A DNA stretch of 64,000 bases from Corynebacterium lemuris (GCF_024919295.1 NZ_JANWTC010000004.1:148534-212533); one strand, 5' to 3'. Counted from the stretch's first letter, positions 30,951-44,149 are shown. Numbers and translations are program-made. The notes: generated from the letters alone by a model not told the origin.

Positions 30951-32195
30951 TCATCCCCGCAGGGTGTCCACCGCCTCGAGGATCTGCGCCGCCACCGCAT
31001 GCTTGGACCCGTCGGCCACCTCCCGCACCGCTCCGTCCGCCGTGAGCAGCCAGCCCCGGTTACGCGCCTCGCCGAAGACCTTCCCCTCCCCCACCTCATT
31101 GCACATCAGCAGGTCACAGCCCTTGCGCTCCAGCTTGGCGCGGGCGAAATCCAGTGCCGAGGTTGTCTCGTCACCGGTTTCTGCCGCGAAACCGACGATG
31201 GTGGCGGCGGCGGGCACCCCACCATCGCTGCGCCGCTGGACCGTGGTCGCCAGGATGTCGGGGTTCTCCACGAGTTCCACCGTGCGCAGCGCCTCGTCGT
31301 CGCCGCCCTTCTTCATCTTCGCCCCGGCCTCGGTCACGGGCCGGAAATCCGCCACCGCCGCAGCCATGATGATCACGTCCGCCTCCGGCGCATGCTTCTC
31401 GACGACCGCAGCCATCTCCCGCGCACTGCCCACCTTCTCGATGACCGCCCCCGAGGGGGTCGGCAGCTGGTCGGTGTCGCCGGCGACGATGGTCACCTGC
31501 GCGCCCCGGTGGGCGGCGATCTCCGCCAGGGCGAAACCCTGCCGCCCGGAGGAACGGTTACCCAGGAAACGCACCGGGTCCAGGTTCTCCTGCGTGCCGC
31601 CGGCGGTGATGAGCACCTTCCGGCCCCGCCAGTCGGGGCGCAGGTTCGCGCCGTCGAGGACCGCACGCACCAGATCCGCGATCTGGTCGGGCTCCGGGAG
31701 GCGCCCCGGGCCGGTGTCCTTGCCGGTGAGCCGCCCGTGGGCGGGCTCGAGGACGATGACACCGCGTTCCCGCAGGGTCGCGACGTTCGACTGCGTCGCC
31801 GCGTTCCACCACATCTCCGTGTGCATCGCCGGTACGACGATGACCGGGCAGGTGGCCACCAGCACCGTCGCGGTGAGCAGGTCATCGGCCCGGCCCGCCA
31901 CCAGCCGGGCGAGGAGGTCGGCGGTCGCCGGTGCGATGACCACCGCATCGGCCTCCTGGCCGACGCGCACGTGCTGGACCTCGTCGACGGCGTCGAAGAC
32001 GGTCGTGGACACCGGATGCCCGCTCAGTGCCTCGAAGGTCGCTGCACCGACGAAGTTGAGGGCACTCGGGGTGGGCACCACCCGGACATCATCACCCGCC
32101 TCCTTCAGGTCCCTCACCAGGTGGCAGGCCTTGTAGGCGGCGATGCCCCCGGAGACTCCCACGACTATGCGGCGTGGCCGGTGCTGATCGGTCAT
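30951..32195 (-). CDS. coaBC: Bifunctional phosphopantothenoylcysteine synthetase/decarboxylase
   Basis: CoaBC makes 4'-phosphopantetheine precursors of coenzyme A. I take the ATG giving MTDQHRPRRIVVGVSGG, 414 residues, because GGGGAG lies seven bases upstream; an in-frame GTG 15 bases earlier is less likely. The N-terminal flavoprotein (CoaC) has IVVGVSGGIAAYKA and VPAMHTEMWWN. The C-terminal CoaB domain has VLITAGGTQENLDPVRFLGN and NRSSGRQGFALAE near residue 205, and KGCDLLMCNEV near residue 355. It stands between rpoZ and metK, as in related genomes. Confidence 0.95.
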   Translation of the reverse strand: MTDQHRPRRIVVGVSGGIAAYKACHLVRDLKEAGDDVRVVPTPSALNFVGAATFEALSGHPVSTTVFDAVDEVQHVRVGQEADAVVIAPATADLLARLVAGRADDLLTATVLVATCPVIVVPAMHTEMWWNAATQSNVATLRERGVIVLEPAHGRLTGKDTGPGRLPEPDQIADLVRAVLDGANLRPDWRGRKVLITAGGTQENLDPVRFLGNRSSGRQGFALAEIAAHRGAQVTIVAGDTDQLPTPSGAVIEKVGSAREMAAVVEKHAPEADVIIMAAAVADFRPVTEAGAKMKKGGDDEALRTVELVENPDILATTVQRRSDGGVPAAATIVGFAAETGDETTSALDFARAKLERKGCDLLMCNEVGEGKVFGEARNRGWLLTADGAVREVADGSKHAVAAQILEAVDTLRG

Positions 32196-32266
32196 GCAGT
32201 TGCTCCCCACGGATCCCTAGGAATACTTCAGGTACTCTCCCGACTCTACCGACGTCGAATCGACGA

Positions 32267-32296
32267 AGCGCCCCCTGACACATGTCAGGGGGCGCT
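32267..32296 (-). terminator. Perfect hairpin downstream of rpoZ
   Basis: A perfect inverted repeat with 14-base arms (AGCGCCCCCTGACA and its complement) and a two-base centre lies 15 bases after the rpoZ stop, before coaBC. The stem is very stable and GC-rich. No run of T follows on the minus strand, so it may be a terminator lacking a U-tract, an RNA-processing site, or a 3'-end stabiliser. The repeat is certain; the function is inferred. Confidence 0.55.
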
Positions 32297-32310
32297 CGCA
32301 GCGGAGTGGG

Positions 32311-32601
32311 CTAGTTGCCTTCCTCGTGCTCCAGCAGGCCGGCGTCGATCTCGCGCAGGGCGATGGACAGCGGCTTCTCGCCGGGCTCCGGGGTCACCAG
32401 CGGGCCGACGAACTCGAAGACGCCCTCGTCGTGCTGCTGGTAGTAGCTGTTGATCTGGCGGGCACGCTTGGCCGCGAAGATCACCAGCGCATACTTGGAG
32501 GACACCTTCTCCAGCAGTCCATCGATCGGCGGGGAGGTGATGCCCTCCGGCGGATCGTAGACGGCGGTGGAGTGGGACGTCTCGTTGTTCACGTTGGTCA
32601 C
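32311..32601 (-). CDS. rpoZ: RNA polymerase omega subunit
   Basis: Omega helps assemble RNA polymerase by clamping the beta-prime subunit. The GTG giving [11 protein letters not shown] is preferred because AAAAAGG lies five bases upstream, giving 96 residues; another in-frame GTG six bases earlier would overlap the ribosome binding site. The conserved block [20 protein letters not shown] followed by AKRARQIN covers residues 24-51, and PLSIALREI lies near residue 77. It sits between gmk and coaBC, the standard bacterial order. Confidence 0.96.
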   Translation of the reverse strand: MTNVNNETSHSTAVYDPPEGITSPPIDGLLEKVSSKYALVIFAAKRARQINSYYQQHDEGVFEFVGPLVTPEPGEKPLSIALREIDAGLLEHEEGN

Positions 32602-32660
32602 GTACACCTTTTTCTGATTGAAATTATTCGTTACCTGCGCTTTCCCGCGAACGGGACAGG

Positions 32661-33242
32661 TCAGCGCGTAAGTCTGCCCTGCAGGATACCACTGATGGCC
32701 GAAACGGCGTCATCCACCTGATCGTTGACCACCACGTGGTCGAACCAGTCCTGGCAGGTCAGCTCCTCGCGGGCGGTCTCCAGGCGGCGGGTGATGACGT
32801 CCTCCGGCTCGGTTCCACGGCCGGTGAGGCGCTCGACGAGCACTTCCCAGGACGGCGGTGCCAGGAAGACGGTCTCCGCCTCCGGCATCATCGACTTGAC
32901 GTTGCGGGCACCCTCCATGTCGACCTCGATCAGCACGGGGCGACCCTCCGAGAGGGCCTCCTGCACCGGGGCGGCCGGGGTGCCGGAACGCTGGATGCCA
33001 CCGTGGATATCGGCCCATTCGAGCATCAGACCGCGGTCGATGTTCTCCTGGAACTGATCCGGGGTGACGAAGAAGTAGTCGACGCCGTCAACCTCCCCGG
33101 GCCGTGGGGCCCGGGTGGTCATCGACACACTGAAGTACAGACGGTCAACGTCACTGCGCAGGCGATGAACCACGGTGGACTTCCCCACCGCGGAGGGGCC
33201 GGCCAGAACAACCAGCCGACTCGCTAGGTTATCGCCGGACAT
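32661..33242 (-). CDS. gmk: Guanylate kinase
   Basis: Gmk phosphorylates GMP to GDP. The 193-residue protein has the P-loop GPSAVGKST at residues 15-23, the GMP-binding [19 protein letters not shown] (residues 38-56), and [11 protein letters not shown] near residue 100. Length and motifs are typical. It lies three bases after mihF's stop on the same strand, so mihF and gmk are probably co-transcribed, followed by rpoZ. Confidence 0.97.
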   Translation of the reverse strand: MSGDNLASRLVVLAGPSAVGKSTVVHRLRSDVDRLYFSVSMTTRAPRPGEVDGVDYFFVTPDQFQENIDRGLMLEWADIHGGIQRSGTPAAPVQEALSEGRPVLIEVDMEGARNVKSMMPEAETVFLAPPSWEVLVERLTGRGTEPEDVITRRLETAREELTCQDWFDHVVVNDQVDDAVSAISGILQGRLTR

Positions 33243-33245
33243 CCC

Positions 33246-33569
33246 CTAGTCCTCGGAGAAGCCGAAGCGCTCCAGCAGGGCACGACGCTGGCGGTCGCCG
33301 AGACCGCGCAGACGGCGGGTCTGGGCGATCTCCAGCTGCTCCATGATTTCCTTGGCCTTGACCTTGCCCACCTTCGGGAGAGCCTCGAGCAGGGCGGAGA
33401 CCTTGGTCTTGCCGATGATCTCGTTGCTCTGGGCCTGGTCCAGAACCTCCTTGAGGTTGGTTTCGCCGCGCTTGAGCTTCTCCTTGAGCTCAGCACGGGC
33501 CTTACGGGCCTCAGCGGCCTTGGCGAGAGCCTGCTTACGCTGCTCGTCAGTCAACTGGGGAAGGGCCAC
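33246..33569 (-). CDS. mihF: Actinobacterial integration host factor (mIHF)
   Basis: mIHF is a small nucleoid-associated protein specific to actinobacteria that bends DNA. The GTG start has a strong GGAGGA ribosome binding site and gives 107 residues starting MALPQLTDEQRKQALAKA. It shows a long basic N-terminal helix and a helix-hairpin-helix-type core with LLEALPKVGKVKAKEIMEQL near residue 64, ending RALLERFGFSED. It is unrelated to enterobacterial IHF. It stands directly before gmk, as in other actinobacteria. Confidence 0.95.
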   Translation of the reverse strand: MALPQLTDEQRKQALAKAAEARKARAELKEKLKRGETNLKEVLDQAQSNEIIGKTKVSALLEALPKVGKVKAKEIMEQLEIAQTRRLRGLGDRQRRALLERFGFSED

Positions 33570-33678
33570 GGGATTCCTCCGATTCGAAAGTGAATGTGTC
33601 GGTTGTTCGGGTACATGAGTACCAGATCTCAGTGGCCTCCGCGCAAATGCCACGCGTGCAACTCACTGACTCCGGACC

Positions 33679-33684
33679 AGTTTA
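33679..33684 (-). promoter_or_regulatory. Possible -10 element of the mihF promoter
   Basis: The 207 bases between pyrF and mihF contain TAAACT on the minus strand, in the context GTGCTAAACTGG, similar to the GCTAAACTG before gapA. This would start transcription about 100 bases before the mihF GTG. Close to the pyrF stop is a 12-base palindrome GTCCCGCGGGAC, which might help end the pyr transcript. I could not identify a convincing -35 element. Confidence 0.3.
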
Positions 33685-33776
33685 GCACCGGCCAGGGTGC
33701 GCCCCGGTCGATGTGCCGTGTTCCAGCACGTCAACGGGTTGCGTTTCCTAAAGTACCAGGTCGGGTCCCGCGGGAC

Positions 33777-34601
33777 TCAATTCTGTTGACCTGGGAATTC
33801 ACTGGCAGCCTCGACCGTGGCCGCACGCAGGGCCTCCACGGCAGGGCCGGCCCCGAGAACAGCCCGCGAGATGTTGGGGAACGCGAGCTTCCCGACACCC
33901 GCCGCAATCCGTGCGACATCCTCCGCCGACCCACCCTGCGCGCCCACGCCGGGCATGAGGACAGGGCCGTTGAGCTGCGAGAGGTCGGGTGCCTGCGCCA
34001 GGGTGGCGCCGACGACGACACCGATGTTGCCCGGGCCGTCGTGGACCGCATTGCGGCGGGCGCACTCGTCCACCACCTGCTGGGCGATGGTCCGACCGTC
34101 TGCGCCGCGGTGGTTCTGCAGCACGACGGCCTCCGGGTTGGAGGTCGCCGCGAGCACGAAGACACCACGGCCGGTCTCCTCCGCCAGGTCGAGCACCGGG
34201 GCCAGTGCCCCGACACCCAGGTAGGGGGAGACGGTGACGGCGTCGGCACGCAGCGGGGAGTCCTCCCCCAGCCAGGCATCGGCGTAACCGGCCATGGTGG
34301 AGCCGATGTCGCCGCGCTTGGCGTCCGCGACCGTCAGACAGCCCGCCTCGCGCAGGGCGGCCAGGGTGTCCTCCAGGACGCGGAAACCGGCGGAGCCGTG
34401 GCGCTCGTAGAAGGCCACCTGGGGCTTGACCAGCGCCGCGGTGTCGGCGAAGGCCTCGACGCAGCGGCGGCTGAACTCGGCGAGGCCGGCGACGTCATCA
34501 GCCAGCCCCCAGGCCGCCAGCAGGGCGGCGTGGGGGTCGATGCCGACGCACAGGCGTCCGCGGGTGGCGGCGGCGTCGAGCAGCCGGGAACCGAAGGTCA
34601 C
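33777..34601 (-). CDS. pyrF: Orotidine 5'-phosphate decarboxylase
   Basis: PyrF performs the last step of UMP synthesis. The 274-residue protein is the longer type 2 form found in actinobacteria, with [12 protein letters not shown] at residues 17-28 and the catalytic Lys/Asp motif [18 protein letters not shown] near residue 92. The GTG start lies two bases after the carB stop, so translation is coupled. It closes the pyrR-pyrB-pyrC-carA-carB-pyrF cluster. Confidence 0.96.
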   Translation of the reverse strand: MTFGSRLLDAAATRGRLCVGIDPHAALLAAWGLADDVAGLAEFSRRCVEAFADTAALVKPQVAFYERHGSAGFRVLEDTLAALREAGCLTVADAKRGDIGSTMAGYADAWLGEDSPLRADAVTVSPYLGVGALAPVLDLAEETGRGVFVLAATSNPEAVVLQNHRGADGRTIAQQVVDECARRNAVHDGPGNIGVVVGATLAQAPDLSQLNGPVLMPGVGAQGGSAEDVARIAAGVGKLAFPNISRAVLGAGPAVEALRAATVEAASEFPGQQN

Positions 34602-34603
34602 CG

Positions 34604-37945
<3,342 letters not shown>

Positions 37946-37974
37946 GTGTTTTCCTTCTTTTCCTTCCTGGTGCT

Positions 37975-39168
37975 TTACTTCTCGACGCCCGCGGTGCCGC
38001 CCATCAGACCGGTGAACTGGTCGAAGAGCGGGTTGGCGTCACGGGGTCCGGCGGCGGACTCCGGGTGGTACTGGACGGAGAAGGCACGGCCGTTGGCCAG
38101 GGCAACCCCCTCGACCGTCTGGTCGTTGAGGCAGACGTGGGTGACCCGTGCCGGGCCGAAGTCGGTGTCGAAGCTCTCCCCCGCCGGCGCCTCGAGGGCG
38201 AAGCCGTGGTTCTGGGAGGTGATGTCGATCTTGCCGGTGACGATGTTCTGGACGGGCACGTTGATGCCGCGGTGGCCGAACTTCAGCTTGTAGGTGTCCA
38301 GGCCGAGGGCGCGGCCGAGGATCTGGTTGCCGAAGCAGATGCCGAACAGCGGGATACCGGCCTCGATGATCTTGCGGGTGGTGGCGACGATGTCGTCGGC
38401 CGCGGCCGGGTCACCGGGGCCGTTGGACAGGAAGATCCCGTCCGGGCTGTACTGCGCCAGCTCCTCGAAGGGGGTGTCGGCGGGCACGACGACGGTGCGG
38501 ATGCCGCGGGCGGCGAACTGCGCCGGGGTGGCGGACTTGATGCCCAGGTCGTAGGCGACGACGGTGTACTTCGTCTCCCCCTCGGCCGGGATCTCGTAGA
38601 CCTCGGGGGTGGTGACCTGGGAGGTGAGGTCGGCTCCGGCCATGGCCGGCTGGGCGTTGACCTCGGCGACGAGCTCCTCGACGGGGCGCAGCGCGTCATC
38701 GCCGGTGAAGATACCGGCGGGCTGTGCGCCGTTGTCGCGCAGGTGGCGGACGATGGCGCGCGTGTCGACGCCGCGGATGCCCACCAGGCCCTGGGTCTCC
38801 ATCTCCTCGGGCAGGCTGCGCCCGGCACGCCAGTTGGACACCCTGTGGGCCAGGTCGCGGATGACCAGGCCGGCGGCCCAGATGCGGCCGTCGCGGGACT
38901 CGTTGTCCTCGTCGTTCCAGCCGGTGTTGCCGATCTGCGGGGCGGTGGCCACGACGATCTGGCGGTGGTAGGAGGGGTCGGTCAGTGTCTCCTGGTAGCC
39001 GGTCATGGCGGTGGTGAACACCGCCTCGCCGAGGGTCCTGCCGGCGGCACCGAAGCTGAAGCCCCGGAAGGTGCGGCCGTCGCCGAGGACGAGCACGGCG
39101 GGGATGCGGTTGGTGGTGGAGGGCGTCAAGGCGTCACCTTTCGCGGAAGGGTCGGGGTTACTTTGCAT
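37975..39168 (-). CDS. carA: Carbamoyl-phosphate synthase small subunit
   Basis: CarA is the glutamine amidotransferase subunit that feeds ammonia to CarB. The core starts at [19 protein letters not shown] and includes the nucleophile site [15 protein letters not shown] (near residue 265) and the His-Glu segment [10 protein letters not shown] near the C-terminus. The start is uncertain. The ATG used here gives 397 residues but has no ribosome binding site. A TTG 39 bases downstream (39129) has AAAGGTGA seven bases ahead and gives [16 protein letters not shown]. The region just upstream is unusually AT-rich. Confidence 0.95.
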   Translation of the reverse strand: MQSNPDPSAKGDALTPSTTNRIPAVLVLGDGRTFRGFSFGAAGRTLGEAVFTTAMTGYQETLTDPSYHRQIVVATAPQIGNTGWNDEDNESRDGRIWAAGLVIRDLAHRVSNWRAGRSLPEEMETQGLVGIRGVDTRAIVRHLRDNGAQPAGIFTGDDALRPVEELVAEVNAQPAMAGADLTSQVTTPEVYEIPAEGETKYTVVAYDLGIKSATPAQFAARGIRTVVVPADTPFEELAQYSPDGIFLSNGPGDPAAADDIVATTRKIIEAGIPLFGICFGNQILGRALGLDTYKLKFGHRGINVPVQNIVTGKIDITSQNHGFALEAPAGESFDTDFGPARVTHVCLNDQTVEGVALANGRAFSVQYHPESAAGPRDANPLFDQFTGLMGGTAGVEK

Positions 39169-39192
39169 GTTATTCAATCAAATGTATCTTAT

Positions 39193-40554
39193 TCAGTCAC
39201 GCGTCGCTGTCGCGGCCTCGGCGGGCACGCCGTCGACGCAGGTCAGGCGGCCGCGCAGTACGGTGGTGGTCACCTTCGCGGAGAACTCCATCCCTTCATA
39301 GGGGGTGTTCTCCGCCTTGGAGGCCATCTCCTCACCACGGGCGACCCAGGCGCTGCCCGGATCGACGATGGCCAGGTTCGCCGGCTCACCGACCGCGATG
39401 GGACGGCCGTGGCCCGGCAGCTGCACAATCTCCGCCGGACGCTCGCTCATCACCTTCGCCACCCAGCGCCAGTCGGCCTTCCCGGTGGCGACGAAAAGCT
39501 CCGCGATCACAGCCAGCGAGGTCTCCAGACCCAGCATGCCGGGCTTGGCGTGCTCGAACTCCACGCACTTGTCCTCGGAGCCGTGCGGGGCATGGTCGGT
39601 GGCCACGCAGTCGATGGTCCCGTCCAGCAGCGCCTCCCGCAGCGCGAGGGTGTCGTGCTCCTCGCGCAGCGGCGGGTTGACCCGGAAATTGCCGTCGTAG
39701 GTGTTGAGCTTCTCGTCGGTGAGCAGCAAGTGGTGCGGGGTGACCTCGGCGGACATGGGGATGTCCTGGCCCTTGGCCCACTTGAGCAGCTCCACGGTGC
39801 CGGTGGTGGAGGCGTGGCAGACGTGGATGCGGTTGCCGTAGTCCCGGGCCAGCAGCGCGTCACGGGCCACGATGGACTCCTCGGCGGCGCGCGGCCAGCC
39901 GCGCAGGCCGAGCTTCGCGGCGGTCTCACCCTCGTGGGCGACCGCACCCTCGGTCAGGCGGGGCTCCTCGGCGTGCTGGGACAGCAGCACCCCCTGTCCC
40001 TTGGCGTACTCCAGGGCCCGGCGCATCAGCTGCGGGTTGGCGACACACTTGCCGTCGTCGGAGAACATCCGCACCTTCGCCTGGGAGGTGGCCATCATGC
40101 CGAACTCGGTGAGCTCCTTCCCCTCCAGGCCCTTGGTGATGGAACCGACCGGGTGCACATCGCAGATCGCGGCGTGCTGGCCCTTGAGCCACACGGACTC
40201 GGCGATGACCGGCTGGTCGGTGACGGGGTTGGTGTTGGCCATGGTGAACACGGCGGTGAACCCGCCCTTGGCGGCGGCCTGGGAACCGGTGATGATGGTC
40301 TCGGTGTCCTCGCGGCCCGGCTCGCGCAGGTGGACGTGGATGTCCACCAGGCCCGGAAGCAGGACGTTGCCGCCGCCGTCGACGGTGCGGTCGGCCTCTG
40401 CGTCACGGTCGGCGTCGAGGTCGGTGATGACGCCGTCCTCGATGAGGACGGTGACGGGCTCGCCCTCGCCGTAGGGGCGGACGTCGACAAGCTTGAGCGT
40501 GCCTGCCTCAGCGGCGGCCAGCGGACCCGTGGCGGGGTAGTCAGGGATGGTCAT
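39193..40554 (-). CDS. pyrC: Dihydroorotase
   Basis: PyrC cyclises carbamoyl aspartate to dihydroorotate. The 453-residue type I amidohydrolase shows the metal-binding [10 protein letters not shown] (residues 69-78), [10 protein letters not shown] and [12 protein letters not shown] in the middle, and [12 protein letters not shown] near residue 310 with the catalytic aspartate. It stands eight bases after pyrB. The gap to carA is short, consistent with one operon. Confidence 0.97.
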   Translation of the reverse strand: MTIPDYPATGPLAAAEAGTLKLVDVRPYGEGEPVTVLIEDGVITDLDADRDAEADRTVDGGGNVLLPGLVDIHVHLREPGREDTETIITGSQAAAKGGFTAVFTMANTNPVTDQPVIAESVWLKGQHAAICDVHPVGSITKGLEGKELTEFGMMATSQAKVRMFSDDGKCVANPQLMRRALEYAKGQGVLLSQHAEEPRLTEGAVAHEGETAAKLGLRGWPRAAEESIVARDALLARDYGNRIHVCHASTTGTVELLKWAKGQDIPMSAEVTPHHLLLTDEKLNTYDGNFRVNPPLREEHDTLALREALLDGTIDCVATDHAPHGSEDKCVEFEHAKPGMLGLETSLAVIAELFVATGKADWRWVAKVMSERPAEIVQLPGHGRPIAVGEPANLAIVDPGSAWVARGEEMASKAENTPYEGMEFSAKVTTTVLRGRLTCVDGVPAEAATATRD

Positions 40555-40562
40555 GAAAACTC

Positions 40563-41504
40563 CTAGATTCCGGGCGCGCCGTCGGCGGCGAGCAGGGTGA
40601 ACAGGACGGCCATGCGCAGGTGGACACCGTTGTTGACCTGCTGGAGGACGGCCGCGTTGCTGTAGTCGGCGACGGCGTGGTTGATCTCCATGCCGCGCAG
40701 CATCGGGCCGGGGTGCATGATGATCGCCCCCTCCTTCATCTTCGCGGCACGCGCCTTCGACAAGCCGTAGAAGGTGGCGTACTCGCGGTGGGAGGGGAAG
40801 AAACCGCCCAGCATGCGCTCGGCCTGCACGCGCAGCATCATGACGACGTCGGCGTCCGGGATCTCGGCGTCGAAATCATCGGCCACCCGTACCGGCCAGT
40901 GCTCCACACCCGTGGGCAGGAGGGTCTGCGGGGCGACGAGCACGACCTCGGCACCGAGGGTGGACAGCAGGTCCACGTTGGAGCGCACTACCCGTGAGTG
41001 CAGGATGTCACCGACGATGAGGACCTTGCGGCCCTCGACTTCGCCGATGCGCTGGCGCATGGTCACCGCGTCCAGCAGTGCCTGGGTCGGGTGCTGGTGG
41101 AAGCCGTCGCCGGCGTTGATCACCGAGGGGCCGACTCCGTCCGGTGCCACCCAGTCGGCGACCAGCTGCGCGGCACCCGAGGAGGGGTGGCGCATGATGA
41201 TGGCGTCCGCGCCCACGGCGGCCAGGGTCAGGGCGGTGTCCTTGAGGGACTCGCCCTTCTTCACCGAGGAGGTCGAGGCCGAGAGGTTGATCACGTCGGC
41301 GCTCATCCACTTGCCGGCGGTCTCGAAGGAGGACCGGGTGCGGGTGGAGTTCTCGTAGAACAGTGAGTAGATGGTGCGGCCGCGCAGGGTCGGCAGTTTC
41401 TTGATCTCCCGGCCCTCGAGCGCCTCGCGGAAGCGATCGGCCTCGTCCATGAGTCCCAGGATCTCGTCGCGGTCCAGATCAGTGATGGACAGCAGGTGCT
41501 TCAT
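40563..41504 (-). CDS. pyrB: Aspartate carbamoyltransferase catalytic subunit
   Basis: PyrB joins carbamoyl phosphate and aspartate. The 313-residue protein has the carbamoyl phosphate-binding [13 protein letters not shown] near residue 49, [20 protein letters not shown] near residue 130, and [11 protein letters not shown] near residue 268. Its start shares one base with the pyrR stop (TGATG), so translation is coupled to pyrR. No pyrI regulatory subunit gene is present, as expected for this lineage. Confidence 0.97.
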   Translation of the reverse strand: MKHLLSITDLDRDEILGLMDEADRFREALEGREIKKLPTLRGRTIYSLFYENSTRTRSSFETAGKWMSADVINLSASTSSVKKGESLKDTALTLAAVGADAIIMRHPSSGAAQLVADWVAPDGVGPSVINAGDGFHQHPTQALLDAVTMRQRIGEVEGRKVLIVGDILHSRVVRSNVDLLSTLGAEVVLVAPQTLLPTGVEHWPVRVADDFDAEIPDADVVMMLRVQAERMLGGFFPSHREYATFYGLSKARAAKMKEGAIIMHPGPMLRGMEINHAVADYSNAAVLQQVNNGVHLRMAVLFTLLAADGAPGI

Positions 41505-42088
41505 CAGTCGTTCTCCCGGTTGTCTGTTCGGGTGAGGATGACGGCGTCCCGCCCGTCGATCGCCTCGAGGAGCACGTCCACACCCTCGCTGCGGGAGGTG
41601 GGCAGGTTCTTGCCCACGTAATCGGCGCGGATGGGCAGCTGCCGGTGGCCACGGTCGACCAGGACGGCCAGCTGGATGTTCTCGGGGCGGCCGATGTCGC
41701 GCAGCGCGTCGAGGGCGGCGCGGATGGTGCGGCCGGAGAAGAGCACGTCATCGACGAGGATGACCGTCGTGCCGTCGATGCCGCCGGCCGGGATGGTGGT
41801 GGGCTGGAGCGCGCGGTGCGGCTTATTGCGCAGGTCGTCCCGGTAGAGGGTGATGTCGAGGGCGCCGACGGGAACCGTCACGCCCGCGAACTCCCCGATC
41901 TTGGCTGCCAGGCGCTCGGCCAGGGGCACTCCCCCCGACGGGATGCCCAGCAGCATGACTGTTCCGGCGTCCGGTGAATCCAGTGCCGTTTTCTCGATGA
42001 TCTGGTGCGCGATGCGTGCGACAGTGCGCGCGACGTCGTCGGAGCCGAGCAGCTCCACGGTCGTCGCAGCGTCCATGCGTTCACTCAT
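41504..42088 (-). CDS. pyrR: Bifunctional pyr operon regulator / uracil phosphoribosyltransferase
   Basis: PyrR binds pyr mRNA in response to UMP and also has uracil phosphoribosyltransferase activity. The 194-residue protein carries the PRPP-binding loop [20 protein letters not shown] near residue 105 and [14 protein letters not shown] near residue 48. Its own ribosome binding site AAGGAGG lies beside a PyrR-type RNA hairpin, so feedback on its own translation and on downstream genes is likely. It is the first gene of the pyr cluster. Confidence 0.96.
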   Translation of the reverse strand: MSERMDAATTVELLGSDDVARTVARIAHQIIEKTALDSPDAGTVMLLGIPSGGVPLAERLAAKIGEFAGVTVPVGALDITLYRDDLRNKPHRALQPTTIPAGGIDGTTVILVDDVLFSGRTIRAALDALRDIGRPENIQLAVLVDRGHRQLPIRADYVGKNLPTSRSEGVDVLLEAIDGRDAVILTRTDNREND

Positions 42089-42090
42089 CG

Positions 42091-42118
42091 GGACCTCCTT
42101 CCCCGCCTCTCTGTGCGG
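42091..42118 (-). promoter_or_regulatory. Candidate PyrR-binding RNA hairpin next to the pyrR ribosome binding site
   Basis: On the minus strand the leader reads AGACCGCACAGAGAGGCGG, then GGAAGGAGGTCCCG and the ATG. CCGC (42115-42118) and GCGG (42103-42106) form a stem around ACAGAGAG. The loop CAGAGAGG matches the PyrR-binding consensus CNGNGAGG. A second pairing of GACC with GGTC would enclose the ribosome binding site (42094-42100). This arrangement fits translational repression as described for mycobacterial PyrR, and not Bacillus-type termination. The motif is seen directly; the mechanism is inferred. Confidence 0.6.
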
Positions 42119-42242
42119 TCTTTAAAGGATGTCGGACAAAGACGAGCAGTGCCCTGATGGTGTCTATGCTTGAAGACTGGTGCTGATAGTAGCACCCGCC
42201 ACCCCAGGGGTGCGCACCCCGATGATGAGAGGGACAAAGCCC

Positions 42243-43649
42243 GTGAGCCTGACCACAAGTCACGTCGTACCGGCACCGCGTGAGCAGGTGTGGGACTGGC
42301 ACACCCGGCAGGGTGCGCTCGCCCGCCTGACACCCCCGTTCCTGCCCTTCACACCGATCCGGCAGGCGGAGAAACTCTCCGACGGCACGACCGTCCTCGG
42401 CCTGCCCGCCGGCCTGAAGTGGGTCTCGCGCCACGACCTGTCCAATTACCGCCGCGGCCACCGCTTCACCGACGTGTGCATCAACGCCCCCATCAAGGTC
42501 CTGGCGAACTGGCGCCACGTCCACGAGTTCGCCGACCACCCCGAGGGCACGCTGATCACCGACACGATCACCACCCGACTGCCCGGCTCCGCGCTGACCC
42601 CCTTCTTCGCCTACCGCCAGCAGCAGCTGATCAACGACATCGCCTTCCTCGGACGTATCGCCCATCTGCAACCGGCCGAACCGCTGACGGTGGCGGTCAC
42701 CGGTTCCCGCGGCCTGGTCGGCCGGGCGCTGACCGCCCAGCTGAGCACCGCCGGGCACAAGGTGATCCAGCTGGTGCGGAAGAACCCGAAGGAGGGCCAG
42801 CGCCTCTGGGAGCCCTGGCACCCGGCCGAGGATCTGCTCGAGGGTGTCGACGTCCTCGTCCACCTGGCGGGTGAGCCCATCTACGGCCGGTTCAACGGCA
42901 GCCACAAGCAGGCCGTGCGCGATTCCCGCGTCGCCCCCACCGAACGTCTCGCGCAGCTGGTCGCCGACTCGGATTCGGTCCAGGCGATGGTCTCCGCCTC
43001 CGCGGTCGGCATCTACGGCCCCGACCGGGGCGATGAGGTTCTCACCGAGGCCTCCGAGCGCGGCGAAGGCTTCCTCGCCGACGTGGTCACTGACTGGGAG
43101 GCCGCCACCGATCCGGCCCGCCAGGCCGGCAAGCGGGTGCTGCTCGTGCGCTTCGGCACTGTCCTGTCGGGGCGTTCCGGCATGCTGCCCGTGCTCAAGG
43201 CACTGTTCTCGACCGGCCTGGGCGGCAACTTCGGCGACGGCAATTTCTGGTTCCCCTGGATCTCATTGGACGACGCCACCGACATCGTCACCCGCGGTGT
43301 CCTCGACCCCGCCTGGTCGGGGCCCGTCAACGCCGTCTCCCCCACCGAGGCACTCAACCGCGACTTCACCGCCGCCCTGTCCAAGGAGGTGCGCCGCCCC
43401 GCCTTCATCCCCATCCCGTCGATCGGCCCGGCGCTGATCCTCGGCCGCGAGGGCGCGCAGGAGCTCGCCCTGGCCAACCAGCGCGTCTCACCGCAGCTGC
43501 TCATCGACGCCGCGCACACCTTCCGCCACCCCACCCTCGACCGCGCACTCGCCCACGAACTCGGCGGCGAGGCACTCTACGACCGCTCCCCCGAGCTGGA
43601 GGCGGCTGACACGGAGGAGGAACCCGGGCAGCTAGGGTGGGACGGGTGA
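42243..43649 (+). CDS. SRPBCC domain fused to a TIGR01777/SDR39U1-type epimerase-like protein
   Basis: This 468-residue fusion has an N-terminal SRPBCC (START-like, ligand-binding) domain (about residues 5-140). A C-terminal short-chain dehydrogenase-like domain of the YfcH/SDR39U1 type follows, with VAVTGSRGLVGRALTAQL at 150-167, VHLAGEPIYGRF near residue 222, SASAVGIYG and FPWISLDDATD. The GTG start is preferred because AGAGGG lies upstream; in-frame ATGs 18-21 bases earlier are alternatives. The substrate is unknown. It runs divergently from pyrR, and its end overlaps the next gene by four bases. Confidence 0.85.
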   Translation: MSLTTSHVVPAPREQVWDWHTRQGALARLTPPFLPFTPIRQAEKLSDGTTVLGLPAGLKWVSRHDLSNYRRGHRFTDVCINAPIKVLANWRHVHEFADHPEGTLITDTITTRLPGSALTPFFAYRQQQLINDIAFLGRIAHLQPAEPLTVAVTGSRGLVGRALTAQLSTAGHKVIQLVRKNPKEGQRLWEPWHPAEDLLEGVDVLVHLAGEPIYGRFNGSHKQAVRDSRVAPTERLAQLVADSDSVQAMVSASAVGIYGPDRGDEVLTEASERGEGFLADVVTDWEAATDPARQAGKRVLLVRFGTVLSGRSGMLPVLKALFSTGLGGNFGDGNFWFPWISLDDATDIVTRGVLDPAWSGPVNAVSPTEALNRDFTAALSKEVRRPAFIPIPSIGPALILGREGAQELALANQRVSPQLLIDAAHTFRHPTLDRALAHELGGEALYDRSPELEAADTEEEPGQLGWDG

Positions 43650-44149
43650 CGACAGCACCCCGATCCCCCATCCCAGACACTGCTGTGTCCCCGGCCACCC
43701 CGCAGCGAATCGCAGAGCTGCTGGACGCCGAGGGACTGCAGCACCGCCTCGAATCCGCTCCCGTGGGCTCCGGCGATGAACCGGCCACCGTCGTGCGCAC
43801 CGGTTTCATCAACGCCGCCATCGCCCTGAGCATCGACAACGACCACCTCATCTGCGACTCCATGTGGCGCGGCGAGGTGCCCACCACCGAGGCCCCGCGC
43901 GTCCTCGGCGTGGTCAACGAGTGGAACCAGACCCAGTACATGCCCACCCTGCGGTTCTTCGAGAACTCCGTCGGCGAGGGGCACCTGACCATCAGCGCCC
44001 TGCGCCAGATCAACGTGGAGCACGGCCTGAGCCGCAACCAGATCGGCGCATTCGTCATGTCCAGCCTCGACGGCGTTCTGCGCGCCTTCGAGTGGGTCGA
44101 GGGTCAGTTCCCCGACCTGGTCACCTGGGAGGAGCACGACCATGAGTAG
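43646..44149 (+). CDS. YbjN-like domain protein 1
   Basis: This soluble protein of 167 residues begins at a GTG that overlaps the previous stop (GTGA), with a G-rich ribosome binding site upstream. Residues 16-167 resemble the YbjN/TY3-associated sensory fold seen in many actinobacterial proteins, including RIAELLDAEGLQHRLE and VVNEWNQTQYMPTLRFFE. The function is unknown; YbjN-like folds are sometimes linked to protein-protein interaction. The next gene encodes a second, divergent copy and overlaps by eight bases. Confidence 0.75.
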   Translation: MTTAPRSPIPDTAVSPATPQRIAELLDAEGLQHRLESAPVGSGDEPATVVRTGFINAAIALSIDNDHLICDSMWRGEVPTTEAPRVLGVVNEWNQTQYMPTLRFFENSVGEGHLTISALRQINVEHGLSRNQIGAFVMSSLDGVLRAFEWVEGQFPDLVTWEEHDHE

